Shown here: positions 27,991-41,130 of the stretch, one piece after another
Position numbering within the stretch: the first letter of the stretch is position 1
Layout of the letters: each line of letters starts with the position of its first letter
DNA from: Megalopta genalis
Taxonomy: Eukaryota > Arthropoda > Insecta > Hymenoptera > Halictidae
Direction of reading: 5' to 3'
Assembly: GCF_051020955.1 (NCBI RefSeq)
Contig: NW_027476202.1
Span: 248,001 to 312,000, forward strand
DNA: 64,000 nucleotides
Notes under the pieces: model-generated
What the model was told of the DNA's origin: nothing
Databases searched by the model: none
The model's input: the letters and a program-made list of their open reading frames with translations, nothing else
Made by a program: the position numbers and the translations under genes

Positions 27991-28640
27991 TTGTGATATA
28001 CATGATTTAGCTTCAACAGCATGCGAAACAAACGAGTTAGCTTTAAATCCATGCGAAACACATGATTTAGCTCCAAATCAATGCGAAGTAGAAGGCATAG
28101 CTACAAATCCATGGGAATCAAATGGTTTAGCATCAAATACTTGTGATATGCATTACTTATCTTCAACTGCATGCGAAACAAACGAGTTAGCTTCAAATCC
28201 ATGCGAAACACATGATTATCTTCAAATCAATGCGAAGGAGAGGGGTGATCTTCGAATCCATGCTAATCAAATGGTTTAGCTTCAAACACTTGTCATATAC
28301 ATGATTTAGCTTCAACTGCATGCGAAACAACGATTTAGCTTTAAATCCATGCGAAACACATGATTTAACTCCAAATCAATGCGAAGTAGAAGACTTTGCT
28401 TCAAATCCATGCGAAACACATGATTTAGCTTCAAATCAATGCGAAATAGAAGGATTATCTTCGAATCCATGCGAAACAAATGGTTTAACTTCAAACACTT
28501 GTGATATACATGACTTAGCTTCAACTGCATGCGAAACAACGGTTTAGCTTTAAATCCATGCGAAACACATGATTTAACTCCAAATCAATGCGAAGTAGAA
28601 GACTTTGCTTCAAATCCATACGAAACACATGATTTAGCTG
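27400..28640. repeat. Duplicated block, copy 1 (partner at 31,446-32,686)
   Basis: About 1.24 kb matches 31,446-32,686 at a constant offset of 4,046 bp. It includes the rare D variant ACTTGTCATATAC (about 28,290 and 32,336) and two successive E' monomers with ACAACGATTTAG and ACAACGGTTTAG. The copies part at about 28,640. Confidence 0.85.
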
Positions 28641-31445
28641 CAAATCAATGTGAAGTAGAGGGCTTATCTTCAAATCCATGCGAATCATATCGTTTAGCTT
28701 CAAATACTTGTGATATACATGATTTAGCTTCAACAGCATGCGAAACAAACGAGTTAGTTTCAAATCCAGCAAAAATATGATTTAAGGTCAAATCGACGTG
28801 AAGTAGAAGGCTTAGCTTCAAATCCAAGTGAAACACATGATTTAGCTTAAAATCAATGCGAAACAAACGAGTTAGATTGAAATCCATGCGAAACACTTTA
28901 TTTAGCTTCAAATGAATGCGAAGTAGAAGGGTTATCTTCGAATACATGCGAAACAAATGGTTTAGCTTCAAATACATGTTATATACATGATTTAGCTTTA
29001 ACAGCATGCGAAACAAACGAGTTAGATTCAAATCCAGCGAAATATATGATTTAAGGTCAAATCGACGTGAAGTAGAAGGCTTAGCTTCAAATCCAAGTGA
29101 AACACATGATTTAGCTTCAAATCAATGCGAAGTGGAAGACTGATCTTTGAATCAATGCGAAACAAATGGTTTAGCTTCAAATACTCGTGATATACACGAT
29201 TTAGCTTCAACAGCATGCGAAACAAACGAGTTAGATTGAAATCCATGCGAACCACTTGATTTAGCTTCAAATGAATGCGAAGTAGAAGGATTATCTTCGA
29301 GTCCATGCGAAACAAATGGTTTAGCTTCAAACAAATTGTGATATACATGATTTAGCTTCAACTGCATGCGAAACAAACAAGCTAGCCTCAAATCCAAGCG
29401 AAACACATGATTTATCTTGAAATCAATGCGAAGTAGAAGGCATAGCTTCAAATCCATGGGAATAAAATGGTTTAGCTTCAAATACTTGTGATATACATGA
29501 TTTAGATTCAAATCAATGCGAAGTAGAAGGGTTATCTTCGAATCCATGCGAAACAAATGATTTAGCTTCAAACACTTGTGATATACATGATTCAGCATCA
29601 ACTGCATGCGAAACAAACGAGTTAGCTTCAAATCCATGCGAAACACATGATTTAGCTTCAAATCAATGCGAAGAAGAAGGATTATCTTCGAATCCATGCA
29701 AAACAAATGGTTTAGCTTCAAACAAAATGTGATATACATGATTTAGCTTCAACTGCATGCGAAACAAACGAGTTAGCTTTAAATCCATGCGAAACACATG
29801 ATTTAGCTCCAAATCAATGCGAAGTAGAAGGCATGGCTTCAAATCCGTGCGAATCAAATGGTTTTGCTTCAAATACTTGTGATATACTTGATTTAGCTTC
29901 AACAGCATGCGAAACAATAGAGTTAGCTTCAAATCCATGCGAAACACATGATTTAGCTTCAAATCAATGCGAAGAAGAAGGATTATCTTCGAATCCATGC
30001 GAAACACATGATTTAGCTTCAATTTAATGCGAAGTAGAAGGCTTAGCTTCAAATCCATGCTAATCAAACGGTTTAGCTTCAAATACTCGTGATATACATG
30101 ATTTAGCTTCAACAGCATGCGAAACAAACGAGTTAGATTGAAATCCATGCGAAACACTTGATTTAGCTTCAAGCCAATGCGAAGTAGAAGGGTTATCTTC
30201 GAATCCATGCGAAACAAAAGGTTTAGCTTCAAACACTTGTGATATACATGATTTAGCTTCAACAGCATACGAAACAAACGTGTTAGCTTCAAATCCATGC
30301 GAAACACATGATTTAGCTTCAATTTAATGCGAAGTAGAAGGCTTAGCTTCAAATCCATGCTAATCAAACGGTTTAGCTTCAAATACTTGTGATATACATG
30401 GTTCAGCTTCAAGTGCATGCGAAATAAACGAGTTAGCTTCAAATCCATGCGAAACACATGATTTAGGTCCAAATCAATGCGAAGCAGAAGGCTGATGTTC
30501 GAATCCATGCGAAACAAAGGTTTTGCTTCAAATACTTGTGATATACATGATTTAGCTTCAACTGCATGCGAAACAACCTAGTTAGCTTCAAATCTGTGCG
30601 AAACACATGATTTAGCTTCAAATCAATGCGAAGTAGAACGATTATCTTCGAATCCATGCAAAACAAATGGTTTAGCTTCAAACACTTGTGATATACATGA
30701 TTTAGCTTCAACAGCATGCGAAACAAACGAGTTAGATTGAAATCCATGCGAAACACTTGATTTAGCTTCAAATCAATGCGAAGTAGAAGGATTATCTTCG
30801 AGTCCATGCAAAACAAATGATTTAGCTTCAAACAAATTGTGGTATATACATGATTTAGCTTCAACTGCATGCGAAACAAACAAGCTAGCTTCAAATCCAA
30901 GCGAAACACATGATTTATCTTCAAATCAATGCGAAGTAGAAGGCATAGCTTCAAATCCGTGCGAATCAAATGGTTTTGCTTCAAATACTTGTGATATACT
31001 TGATTTAGCTTCAACAGCATGCGAAACAAACGAGTTAGATTGAAATCCATGCGAAACACTTGATTTAGCTTCAAATCAATGCGAAGTAGAAGGCATAGCT
31101 TCAAATCCATGGGAATCAAATGGTTTATCTTCAAATACTTGTGATATGCATTACTTATCTTCAACTGCATGCGAAACAAACGAGTTAGCTTCAAATCCAT
31201 GCGAAACACATGATTATCTTCAAATCAATGCGAAGGAGAGGGGTGATCTTCGAATCCATGCTAATCAAATGGTTTAGCTTCAAACACTTGTGATATACAT
31301 GATTTAGCTTCAACAGCATGCGAAACAAACGAGTTAGCTTTAAATCCATGCGAAACACATGATTTAGCTCCAAATCAATGCGAAGTAGAAGGCATAGCTA
31401 CAAATCCATGGGAATCAAATGGTTTAGCATCAAATACTTGTGATA

Positions 31446-32686
31446 TGCATTACTTATCTTCAACTGCATGCGAAACAAACGAGTTAGCTTCAAATCCATG
31501 CGAAACACATGATTATCTTCAAATCAATGCGAAGGAGAGGGGTGATCTTCGAATCCATGCTAATCAAATGGTTTAGCTTCAAACACTTGTGATATACATG
31601 ATTTAGCTTCAGCTGCATGCGAAACAAACTAGTTAGCTTCAAATCCATGCGAAACACATGATTTAGCTTCAAATCAATGCGAAGTAGAAGGATTATCTTT
31701 GAATCCATGCAAAACAAATGATTTAGCTTCAAACAAATTGTGATATACATGATTTAGCTTCAACTGCATGCGAAACAAACGAGTTAGATTGAAATCCATG
31801 CGAAACACTTGATTTAGCTTCAAATCAATGCGAAGTAGAAGGCATAGCTTCAAATCCATGGGAATCAAATGGTTTATCTTCAAATACTTGTGATATGCAT
31901 TACTTATCTTCAACTGCATGCGAAACAAACGAGTTAGCTTCAAATCCATGCGAAACACATGATTATCTTCAAATCAATGCGAAGGAGAGGGGTGATCTTC
32001 GAATCCATGCTAATCAAATGGTTTAGCTTCAAACACTTGTGATATACATGATTTAGCTTCAACAGCATGCGAAACAAACGAGTTAGCTTTAAATCCATGC
32101 GAAACACATGATTTAGCTCCAAATCAATGCGAAGTAGAAGGCATAGCTACAAATCCATGGGAATCAAATGGTTTAGCATCAAATACTTGTGATATGCATT
32201 ACTTATCTTCAACTGCATGCGAAACAAACGAGTTAGCTTCAAATCCATGCGAAACACATGATTATCTTCAAATCAATGCGAAGGAGAGGGGTGATCTTCG
32301 AATCCATGCTAATCAAATGGTTTAGCTTCAAACACTTGTCATATACATGATTTAGCTTCAACTGCATGCGAAACAACGATTTAGCTTTAAATCCATGCGA
32401 AACACATGATTTAACTCCAAATCAATGCGAAGTAGAAGACTTTGCTTCAAATCCATGCGAAACACATGATTTAGCTTCAAATCAATGCGAAATAGAAGGA
32501 TTATCTTCGAATCCATGCGAAACAAATGGTTTAACTTCAAACACTTGTGATATACATGACTTAGCTTCAACTGCATGCGAAACAACGGTTTAGCTTTAAA
32601 TCCATGCGAAACACATGATTTAACTCCAAATCAATGCGAAGTAGAAGACTTTGCTTCAAATCCATGCGAAACACATGATTTAGCTT
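31446..32686. repeat. Duplicated block, copy 2 (partner at 27,400-28,640)
   Basis: This is the partner of 27,400-28,640, offset 4,046 bp. It shares the TTGTCATATAC variant and both E' monomers. After 32,686 it continues with GAAATAGAAGG, where copy 1 has GAAGTAGAGGG. Confidence 0.85.
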
Positions 32687-34159
32687 CAAATCAATGCGAA
32701 ATAGAAGGATTATCTTCGAATCCATGCGAAACAAATGATTTAGCTTCAAACAATTGTGATATACATTATTTAGCTTCAACTGCATGCGAAACAAACGAGT
32801 TAGCTTTAAATCCATGCGAAACACGTGATTTAGCTTCAAATCAATGCGAAGTAGAAGGCATAGGTTCAAATCCATGGGAATCAAATGGTTTATCTTCAAA
32901 TACTTGTGATATGCATTACTTATCTTCAACTGCATGCGAAACAAACGAGTTAGCTTCAAATCCATGCGAAACACATGATTATCTTCAAATCAATGCGAAG
33001 GAGAGGGGTGATCTTCGAATCCATGCTAATCAAATGGTTTAGCTTCAAACACTTGTGATATATATGATTTAGCTTCAACTGCTTGCGAAACAACGAGTTA
33101 GCTTTAAATCCATGCGAAACACATGATTTAACTCCAAATCAATGCGAAGTAGAAGGCTTTGCTTCAAATCCATGCGAAACACATGATTTAGCTTCAAATC
33201 AATGCGAAGTAGAAGGGTTATCTTCGAATCCATGCGACACAAATGATTTAGCTTCAAACAATTGTGATATACATGATTTAGCTTCAACTGCATGCGAAAT
33301 AAACGAGTTAGCTTCAAATGCATGCGAAACACATGACTTAACTCCAAATCAATGCGGAGTCGAAGGCTTTGCTTCAAATCCATGCGAAACACATGATTTA
33401 GCTTCAAATACTTGTGATATACATGATTTAGTTTCAACAGCATGCGAAACAAACGAGTTAGCTTCAAATCCATGCGAAACACATGATTTAGCTTCAAATC
33501 AATGCGAAGTGGAAGTCTGATCTTTGAATCAATGCGAAACAAATGGTTTAGCTTCAAATACTCGTGTTATACATGATTTAGCTTCAACAGCATGCAAAAC
33601 AAACGAGTTAGATTGAAATCCATGCGAAACACTTGATTTAGCTTCAAATCAATGCGAAGTAGAACGATTATCTTCGAATCCATGCAAAACAAATGATTTA
33701 GCTTCAAACAAATTGTGATATACATGATTTAGCTTCAACTGCATGCGAAACAAACAAGCTAGCCTCAAATCCAAGCGAAACACATGATTTATCTTCAAAT
33801 CAATGCGAAGTAGAAGGCTTAGCTTCAAATCCAAGTGAGACAAATTATTTACCTTCAAATCAATGCGAAGTAGAAGGCGTAGTTTCAAATCCATGCGAAA
33901 CAAATGGTTTAGCTTCAAATACTTGTGATATACATGAATTAGCTTCAACTGCATGCGAAACAGACGAGTTAGCTTCAAATCCATGCGAAACACATGATTT
34001 AGCTTCAAATCAATGCGAAGTAGAACGATTATCTTCGAATCCATGCAAAACAAATGGTTTAGCTTCAAACACTTGTGATATACATGATTTAGCTTCAGCT
34101 GCATGCGAAACAAACTAGTTAGCTTCAAATCCATGCCAAACACATGATTTAGCTTCAAA

Positions 34160-36655
34160 TCAATGCGAAGTAGAAGGATTATCTTCGAATCCATGCAAAA
34201 CAAATGATTTAGCTTCAAACAAATTGTGATATACATGATTTAGCTTCAACTGCATGCGAAACAAACAAGCTAGCCTCAAATCCAAGCGAACCACATGATT
34301 TATCTTCAAATCAATGCGAAGTAGAAGGCATAGCTTCAAATCCATGGGAATAAAATGATTTAGCTTCAAATACTTGTGATATACATGACTTAGCTTCAAC
34401 TGCATGCGAAACAAACGAGTTAGATTCAAATCCATGCGAAACATATGATTTAGCTTCAAATCAATGCGAAGTAGAAAGCTTATCTTCGAAACCATGCGAA
34501 ACAAATGTTTCAGCATCAAATACCTGTGATATACATGATTTAGCTTCATCTGCATGCGAAACAAACGAGTTAGCTTTAAATCCATGCGAAACATATGATT
34601 TAGATTAAAATCAATGCGAAGTAGAAGGCTTATCTTCGGATCCATGCGAAACAAATTGATTAGCTTCAAATACTTGGAATATACATGAGTCAGCCTGAAC
34701 TGCAGGCGACCCAAAGGCGTTAGATTCAAATCCATGCAAAACACATGATTTAGCTTCAAACCAATGCGAAGTAGATGGGTTATCTTCGAATCCATGCGAA
34801 TCAAATGGTTTAGCTTCAAACACTTGTGATATACATGATTTAGCTTCAACTGCATGCGAAACATACGAGTTAGCTTTAAATCCATGCGAAACACATGATT
34901 TAGCTCCAAATCAATGCAAATTAGAAGGCATAGCTTCAAATCCATGGGAATCAAATGGTTTATTTTCAAATACTTGTGATATTCATGACTTAGCTTCAAC
35001 TGCATGCGAAACAAACGAGTTAGCTTCAAATCCATGCGAAACACATGATTTAGCTTCAAATCAATGCGAACTAGAAGGGTTATCATCAAATCCGGGCGAA
35101 TCAAATGGTTTAGCTTCAAATACTTGTGATATACATGATCTATCTTCAGCAGCATGCGAGACAAACGAGTTAGCTTCAAATCGATGCGTAACACATGATT
35201 TAGCTTCAAATCAATGCGAAGTAGAATGGTTATCTTCGAATCCATGCGAAACAAATCGTTTAGCATCAAATACTTGTGATATACATGATTTAACTTCAAC
35301 TGCATGTGATACAAACGAGTTAGCTTAAAATCCAAGCGAAACACATGATTTATCTTCAAATCAATGCGAAGTAGAAGGCATAGCTTCAAATCCATGGGAA
35401 TCAAATGGTTTATTTTCAAATACTTGTGATATTCATGACTTAGCTCCAAATGCATGCGAAACAAACGAGTTAGCTTCAAATCCAAGCGAAACACATGAAT
35501 TAACTCCAAATCAATGCGAAGTAGAACGCATAGCTTCAAATCCATGGGAATAAAATGGTTTAGCTTCAAATACATGTGATATACATGATTTAGCTTCAAC
35601 TGCATGCGAAACAAACGAGTTAGCTTCAAATCCAAGCGCAACACATGATTTAGCTTCAAATCAATGCGAAGTAGAAGGGTTATCTTCGAATCCATGCGAA
35701 ACAAATGGTTTAGCTTCAAGCACTTGTGATATACATGATTTAGCTTCAACTGCATGCGAAACAAACGAGTTAGCTTTAAATCCATGCGAAACACATGATT
35801 TAGCTCCAAATCAATGCGAAGTAGAAGGCATAGCTTCAAATCCATGGGAATCAAATGGTTTATTTTCAAATACTTGTGATATTCATGACTTAGCTTCAAA
35901 TGCATGCGAAACAAACGAGTTAGCTTCAAATCCAAGCGAAACACATGATTTATCTTCAAATCAATGCGAAGTAGAAGGCTTAGCTTCAAATCCCTGCGAA
36001 ACAAGTGGTTCAGCTTCAAACACTTGTGATATACATGATTTAGCTTCAACTGCATGCGAAACAAACGAGTTAGCTTTAAATCCATGCGAAACACATGATT
36101 TAGCTCCAAATCAATGCGAAGTAGAAGGCATAGCTTCAAATCCATGGGAATCAAATGGTTTATTTTCAAATACTTGTGATATGCATGACTTATCTTCAAC
36201 TGCATGCGAAACAAACGAGTTAGCTTCAAATCCATGCGAAACACATGCTTTAAATTCAAATCAATGCAAACTAGAAGGGTTATCATCAAATCCGTGCGAA
36301 TCAAATGGTTTAGCTTCAAACACTTGTGATATACATGATTTAGCTTCAAATGCATGCGAAACATTCGAGTTAGCTTTAAATCCATGCGAAACACATGATT
36401 TAGCTCCAAATCAATGCGAAGTAGAAGGCATAGCTTCAAATTCATGGGAATCAAATGGTTTATTTTCAAATACTTGTGATATTCATGACTTAGCTTCAAA
36501 TGCATGTGAAACAAACGAGTTAGCTTCAAATCCAAGCGAAACACATGATTTATCTTCAAATCAATGCGAAGTAGAAGGCTTAGCTTCAAGTCCCTGCGAA
36601 ACAAGTGGTTCAGCTTCAAATACTTGTGATATACATGATTTAGCTTCAACAGCAT
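34160..36655 (-). other. Longest open frame in the array (831 codons, minus strand), probably not a gene
   Basis: The frame reads as about 83 decapeptides of the types LNHVFRMDLK, LTRLFRMQLK, LNHVYHKYLK and SLLLRIDLK. It starts and stops inside the array: the upstream limit is a TAG made by the ACTACCGAG tail at about 36,661, and the 3' end reads out of register after a +1 event at about 34,224. There is no signal peptide, no non-repeat domain and no start context that stands out; its ATG is one of several per pentamer. The composition is basic and Leu-rich, with Leu, Val, Phe or Met at roughly alternate positions. The frame is open because the consensus is open and few single changes create a stop. 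I judge coding unlikely but not excluded. Confidence 0.6.
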
Positions 36656-37075
36656 GCGAAACTACCGAGTTAGCTTCAAATCCATGCTAAACACATGATT
36701 TAGCTTCAAACCAATGCGAAGTAGAAGGGTTATCTTCGAATCCATGCGAATCAAATGGTTTAGCTTCAAACACTTGTGATATACATGATTTAGATTCAAC
36801 TGCATGCGAAACAAACGATTTAGCTTTAAATCCATGCGAAACACACGATTTAGCTCCAAATCAATGCGAAGTAGAAGGCATAGCTTCAAATCCATGGGAA
36901 TCAAATTGTTTAGATTCAAATACTTGTGATGTACATTATTTAGCTTCAACAGCATGCGAAACAAACGAGTTAGCTTCAAATCCATGCGAAACACATGATT
37001 TAGCTTCAAACCAATGCGAAGTAGAAGGGTTATCTTCGAATCCATGCGAATCAAATGGTTTAGCTTCAAAAACTT
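36121..37075. repeat. Duplicated block, copy 1 (partner at 43,381-44,365)
   Basis: About 955 bp matches 43,381-44,365 at an offset of 7,260 bp, rising to 7,290 after a single-monomer gain in copy 2. Shared marks are CATGCTTTAAATTC, CTAGAAGGGTTATCATC, ACATTCGAG, CAAGTGGTTCAGC and the ACTACCGAG tail that stops the minus frame. Confidence 0.87.
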
Positions 37076-38198
37076 GTGATATACATGATTTAGATTCAAC
37101 TGCATGCGAAACATACGAGTTAGCTTTAAATCCATGCGAAACACATGATTTAGCTCCAAATCAATGCGAAGTAGAAGGCATAGCTTCAAATCCATGGGAA
37201 TCAAATGGTTTATTTTCAAATACTTGTGATATTCATGACTTAGCTTCAAATGCATGCGAAACAAACGAGTTAGCTTCAAATCCAAGCGAAACACATGATT
37301 TATCTTCAAATCAATGCGAAGTAGAAGGCTTAGCTTCAAATCCCTGCGAAACAAGTGGTTCAGTTTCAAATACTTGTGATATACATGATTTAGCTTCAAC
37401 TGCATGCGAAACAAACGAATTAGCTTCAAATCCATGCGAAACACATGATTTAACTCCAAATCAATGCGAAGTAGAAAGCATAGCTTCAAATCCATGGGAA
37501 TCAAATGGTTTAGCTTCAAATAATTGTGATATACATGACTTAGCTTCAACTGCATGCGAAACAAACGAGTTAGCTTTACATCCATGCAGCACACATGATT
37601 TAGCTCTCAATCAATGCGAAGTAGGAGCCATAGCTACGAATCCATGCGAAACAAATGGTTTAGCTTCTAATACTTGTGATGTATATGATTTAGCTTCAAC
37701 TGCATGCGAAACAAACGAATTAGCTTCAAATCGATGCGAAACACATGATTTAACTCCAAATCAATGCGAAGTAGAAAGCATAGCTTCAAATCCATGGGAA
37801 TCAAATGGTTTAGCTTCAAATACTTGTGATATACATGATTTATCTTCAACTGCATGCGAAACAAAAGAGTTAGCTTCAAATCCATGCGTAACACATGATT
37901 TAGCTCCAAATCAATGCGAAGTAGGAGGCATAGCTTCAAATCCATGCCAAACAAACGGTTTAGAATCAAATACTTGTGATATACATGGTTTAGCTTCAAC
38001 TGCATGCGAAACAAACGAGTTAGCTTTAAATCCATGCGGAACACATGATTTAGCTCCAAATCAATGCGAAGTAGGAGGCATAGCTTCAAATCCATGTCAA
38101 ACAAACGGTTTAGCATCAAATACTTGTGATATACATGGTTTAGCTTCAACTGCATGCGAAACAAACGAGTTAGTTTCAACTGCGTGCGAAACACATGA

Positions 38199-38252
38199 TT
38201 TAGCTTCAAATTCATTCGAAACACATGGTTTTGATTAATATTCATGCGAAAC
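38199..38252. repeat. TTCATTCG / TTAATATTCATG variant pair, first of nine copies in region III
   Basis: Two successive atypical monomers replace the head and middle with TTCATTCGAAACACATGG and TTTTGATTAATATTCATG. The second part begins at 38,231, 39,461, 41,801, 44,621, 45,851, 47,591, 50,291, 55,600 and 57,640. Clear relatives lie in region I (3,091-3,150, with GATTTATATTCATGCC) and region IV (about 61,596-61,650 and 63,093-63,147, with TTAGCTTAATATTC). It introduces a plus-frame TAA (GATTAATAT) but stays open on the minus strand. Confidence 0.85.
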
Positions 38253-38790
38253 AAATGGTTCAGCTTCAAACACCTGCGATATACATGATTTAGCTTCCAC
38301 TGTATACGAAACAAATGGTTCAGCTTCAAATACTTGTGATATACATGATTTAGCTTCAACTGCATCCGAAACAAACGAGTTATCTTCAAATCAATGCGAA
38401 GTAGAAGGCTTAGCTTCAAATCCATGCGAATCAAACGGTTAAACTTCAAATACTTGTGATATACTTGATTTAGATTCAAGTGCGTGCGAAACAAACGAGT
38501 TAGCTTCAAATCCAAGCGAAACACATGATTTATCTTCAAATCAATGCGAGGTAGAAGGCTTAGCTTCAAACCCATGCGAATCAAACGGTTTAGCTTCAAA
38601 TACTTGTGATATACTTGATTTATATTCAAGTGCACGCGAAACAAACGAGTTAGCTTCAAATCCAAGCGAAACACATGATTTACCTTCAAATCAATGCGAA
38701 GTAGAAGGCATAGCTTCAAATCCATTGGGATAAAATGGTTTAGCTTCAAATACTTGTGATATACATGATTTAGCTTCAACAGCTTGCGAA

Positions 38791-40800
38791 ACAAACGAGT
38801 TAGCTTTACATCCATGCAGCACACATGATTTAGCTCTCAATCAATGCGAAGTAGGAGGCATAGCTACGAATCCATGCGAAACAAATGGTTTAGCTTCTAA
38901 TACTTGTGATGTACATGATTTAGCTTCCACTGCATGCGAAACGAACAAGTTGGCTAAAAATCCATGCGAACCACATGATTTAGCTTCAAATTCATGCGAA
39001 GTAGAAGGCTTAGCTTCAAATCCATACGAATCAAATGGTTTAGCTGCAAATACTTGTGATATACATGATTTATCTTCAACTGCATGCGAAACAAAAGAGT
39101 TAGCTTTAAATCCATGCGGAACACATGATTTAGCTCCAAATCAATGCGAAGTAGGAGGCATAGCTTCAAATCCATGCCAAACAAACGGTTTAGAATCAAA
39201 TACTTGTGATATACATGGTTTAGCTTCAACTGCATGCGAAACAAACGAGTTAGCTTTAAATCCATGCGGAACACATGATTTAGCTCCAAATCAATGCGAA
39301 GTAGGAGGCATAGCTTCAAATCCATGTCAAACAAACGGTTTAGCATCAAATACTTGTGATATACATGGTTTAGCTTCAACTGCATGCGAAACAAACGAGT
39401 TAGTTTCAACTGCGTGCGAAACACATGATTTAGCTTCAAATTCATTCGAAACACATGGTTTTGATTAATATTCATGCGAAACAAATGGTTCAGCTTCAAA
39501 CACCTGCGATATACATGATTTAGCTTCCACTGTATACGAAACAAATGGTTCAGCTTCAAATACTTGTGATATACATGATTTAGCTTCAACTGCATCCGAA
39601 ACAAACGAGTTATCTTCAAATCAATGCGAAGTAGAAGGCTTAGCTTCAAATCCATGCGAATCAAACGGTTAAACTTCAAATACTTGTGATATACTTGATT
39701 TAGATTCAAGTGCGTGCGAAACAAACGAGTTTGCTTCAAATCCAAGCGAAACACATGATTTATCTTCAAATCAATGCGAGGTAGAAGGCTTAGCTTCAAA
39801 CCCATGCGAATCAAACGGTTTAGCTTCAAATGCTTGTGATATACTTGATTTATATTCAAGTGCACGCGAAACAAACGAGTTAGCTTCAAATCCAAGCGAA
39901 ACACATGATTTACCTTCAAATCAATGCGAAGTAGAAGGCATAGCTTCAAATCCATTGGGATAAAATGGTTTAGCTTCAAATACTTGTGATATACATGATT
40001 TAGCTTCAACAGCTTGCGAAACAAACGAGTTAGCTTCAAATCCGTGCGAAACACATGATTTAGCTTCAAATCAATGCGAAGTAGAAGGGTTATCTTCGAT
40101 TCCATGCGAAACAAATAGTTTAGCTTCAAACACTTGTGATATACATGATTTAGCTTCAACTGCATGCGAAACAATCGAGTTAGCTTTAAATCCATGCGAA
40201 ACACATGATTTAACTCCAAATCAATGCGAAGTAGAAGGCATAGCTTCAAATCCATGGGAATCAAATGGTTTAGCTTCAAATACTTGTGATATACATGATT
40301 TAGCTTCAACAGCATGCGAGACAAACGAGTTAGTTTCAAATCCATGCGAAACAAATGGTTTAGCTTCAAATAAATGCGAAGTAGAAGGCTTAGATTCAAA
40401 TACATGAGAAACAAATGATATATGTTCAGATTATTGCGGTATAAGTGATTTAGCTAGAAATGCAGGCGAAACAAACGAGTTAGCTTCCAATCCATATTGA
40501 ACACATGATTTAGCTTCAAATCAATTCAAAGTAGATGGCTTTGCTTCAAATCCATGCGAAATAAATGAGTTAACTTCAAATACTTGCGATAAACAAGATT
40601 TAGCTTCAGCTGCATGGATAACAAACGAGTTAGCATCAAATCCAAGCGAAACACATGATTTAGGTTCAAATCAATTCGATGTAGGTGGTTTAGCTTCAAG
40701 TCCAAGGGAAACACATGATTTAGCTTCAAATCAATGCGAAGTAGGAGGCTTATCTTCGAATCCATGCGAAACAAATGGTTTAGCTTCAAACACTTGTGAT
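38791..40800. repeat. 2-kb block, copy 1 of 3
   Basis: This block recurs at 41,131-43,140 (offset 2,340 bp) and 45,181-47,190 (offset 6,390 bp). Landmarks in order are TTTACATCCATGCAG, TAGCTCTCAATC, GTAGGAGGCATAGC, TTTTGATTAATATTC, GTGCGTGCGAA, the GATATATGTTCAGATTATTG segment and GATGTAGGTGGTTTAGC. The copies differ by occasional single bases such as TGGCTAAAAA at about 38,951. Confidence 0.87.
40411..40550. repeat. Aberrant marker segment, first of nine copies in region III
   Basis: This is the most diverged recurring piece of the array. It holds GATATATGTTCAGATTATTG, then CGGTATAAGTGATTTAGC, then TAGAAATGCAGGCG, and a little further CCATATTGAACAC or CCATACTGAACAC and CAATTCAAAGTAGATGG. 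Copies start at 40,411, 42,751, 46,801, 48,841, 51,690, 52,800, 54,360, 56,400 and 58,590. Spacings are multiples of 30 bp, except one that is 1 bp short because of the deletion at 51,168. It contains stops in the minus frame (TAG at TTTCTAGCT and TGA at CTTTGAATT), which is why minus-strand open frames end there each time. A weaker relative is near 60,018. Confidence 0.88.
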
Positions 40801-41130
40801 ATACATGATTTAGCTTCAACTGCATGCGAAACAAACGAGTTAGCTTCAAATCCAAGCGAAACACATGATTTATCTTCAAATCAATGCGAGGTAGAAGGCT
40901 TAGCTTCAAATCCATGCGAATCAAACGGTTTAGCTTCAAATACTTGTGATATACATGATTTAGCTTCAACTGCATAAGAAACAAACAAGTTAGCTTTAAA
41001 TCCATGCGAAACACATGATTTAACTCCAAATCAATGCGAAGTAGAAAGCATAGCTTCAAATCCATGGGAATCAAATGGTTTAGCTTCAAATAATTGTGAT
41101 ATACATGACTTAGCTTCAACTGCATGCGAA

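Larger units (their letters stand above)
3961..34230. repeat. Region II: indel-bearing part of the array, mosaic of duplicated blocks
   Basis: The 30-bp register slips here many times, mostly by one base. The same few indels recur: loss of one A in the E tail (ACAACGAG, first at 4,423), loss of one base at an A/B junction (GATTATCTTC, first at about 3,957), gain of one base in D (CAAATTGTGAT), gain of one base in A (AAAAACCATGCG) and loss of one base in C (ACAAAGGTTTTGC). Because the same indels appear in many copies, they arose before the surrounding blocks were duplicated. Both translation frames are cut repeatedly. No other sequence type is embedded. Confidence 0.85.

Noticed and set aside
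34160..36655. Giant repeat protein gene on the minus strand
   Set aside because: No unique N- or C-terminal sequence, stops or frameshifts every 1-2.5 kb, frame ends set by recurring repeat variants, and stop frequency in line with mutational opportunity. Not formally excluded without expression data.
36181..36690. Pentapeptide-repeat protein, since decapeptides could be two pentapeptides
   Set aside because: The A(D/N)LXX pattern, with a central Leu or Phe every five residues, is not present in either frame.
40411..40550. Promoter, from GATATATG and GGTATAAG in the marker segment
   Set aside because: The array is AT-rich, the motifs are short and no gene follows. Without transcription data this is not supportable.
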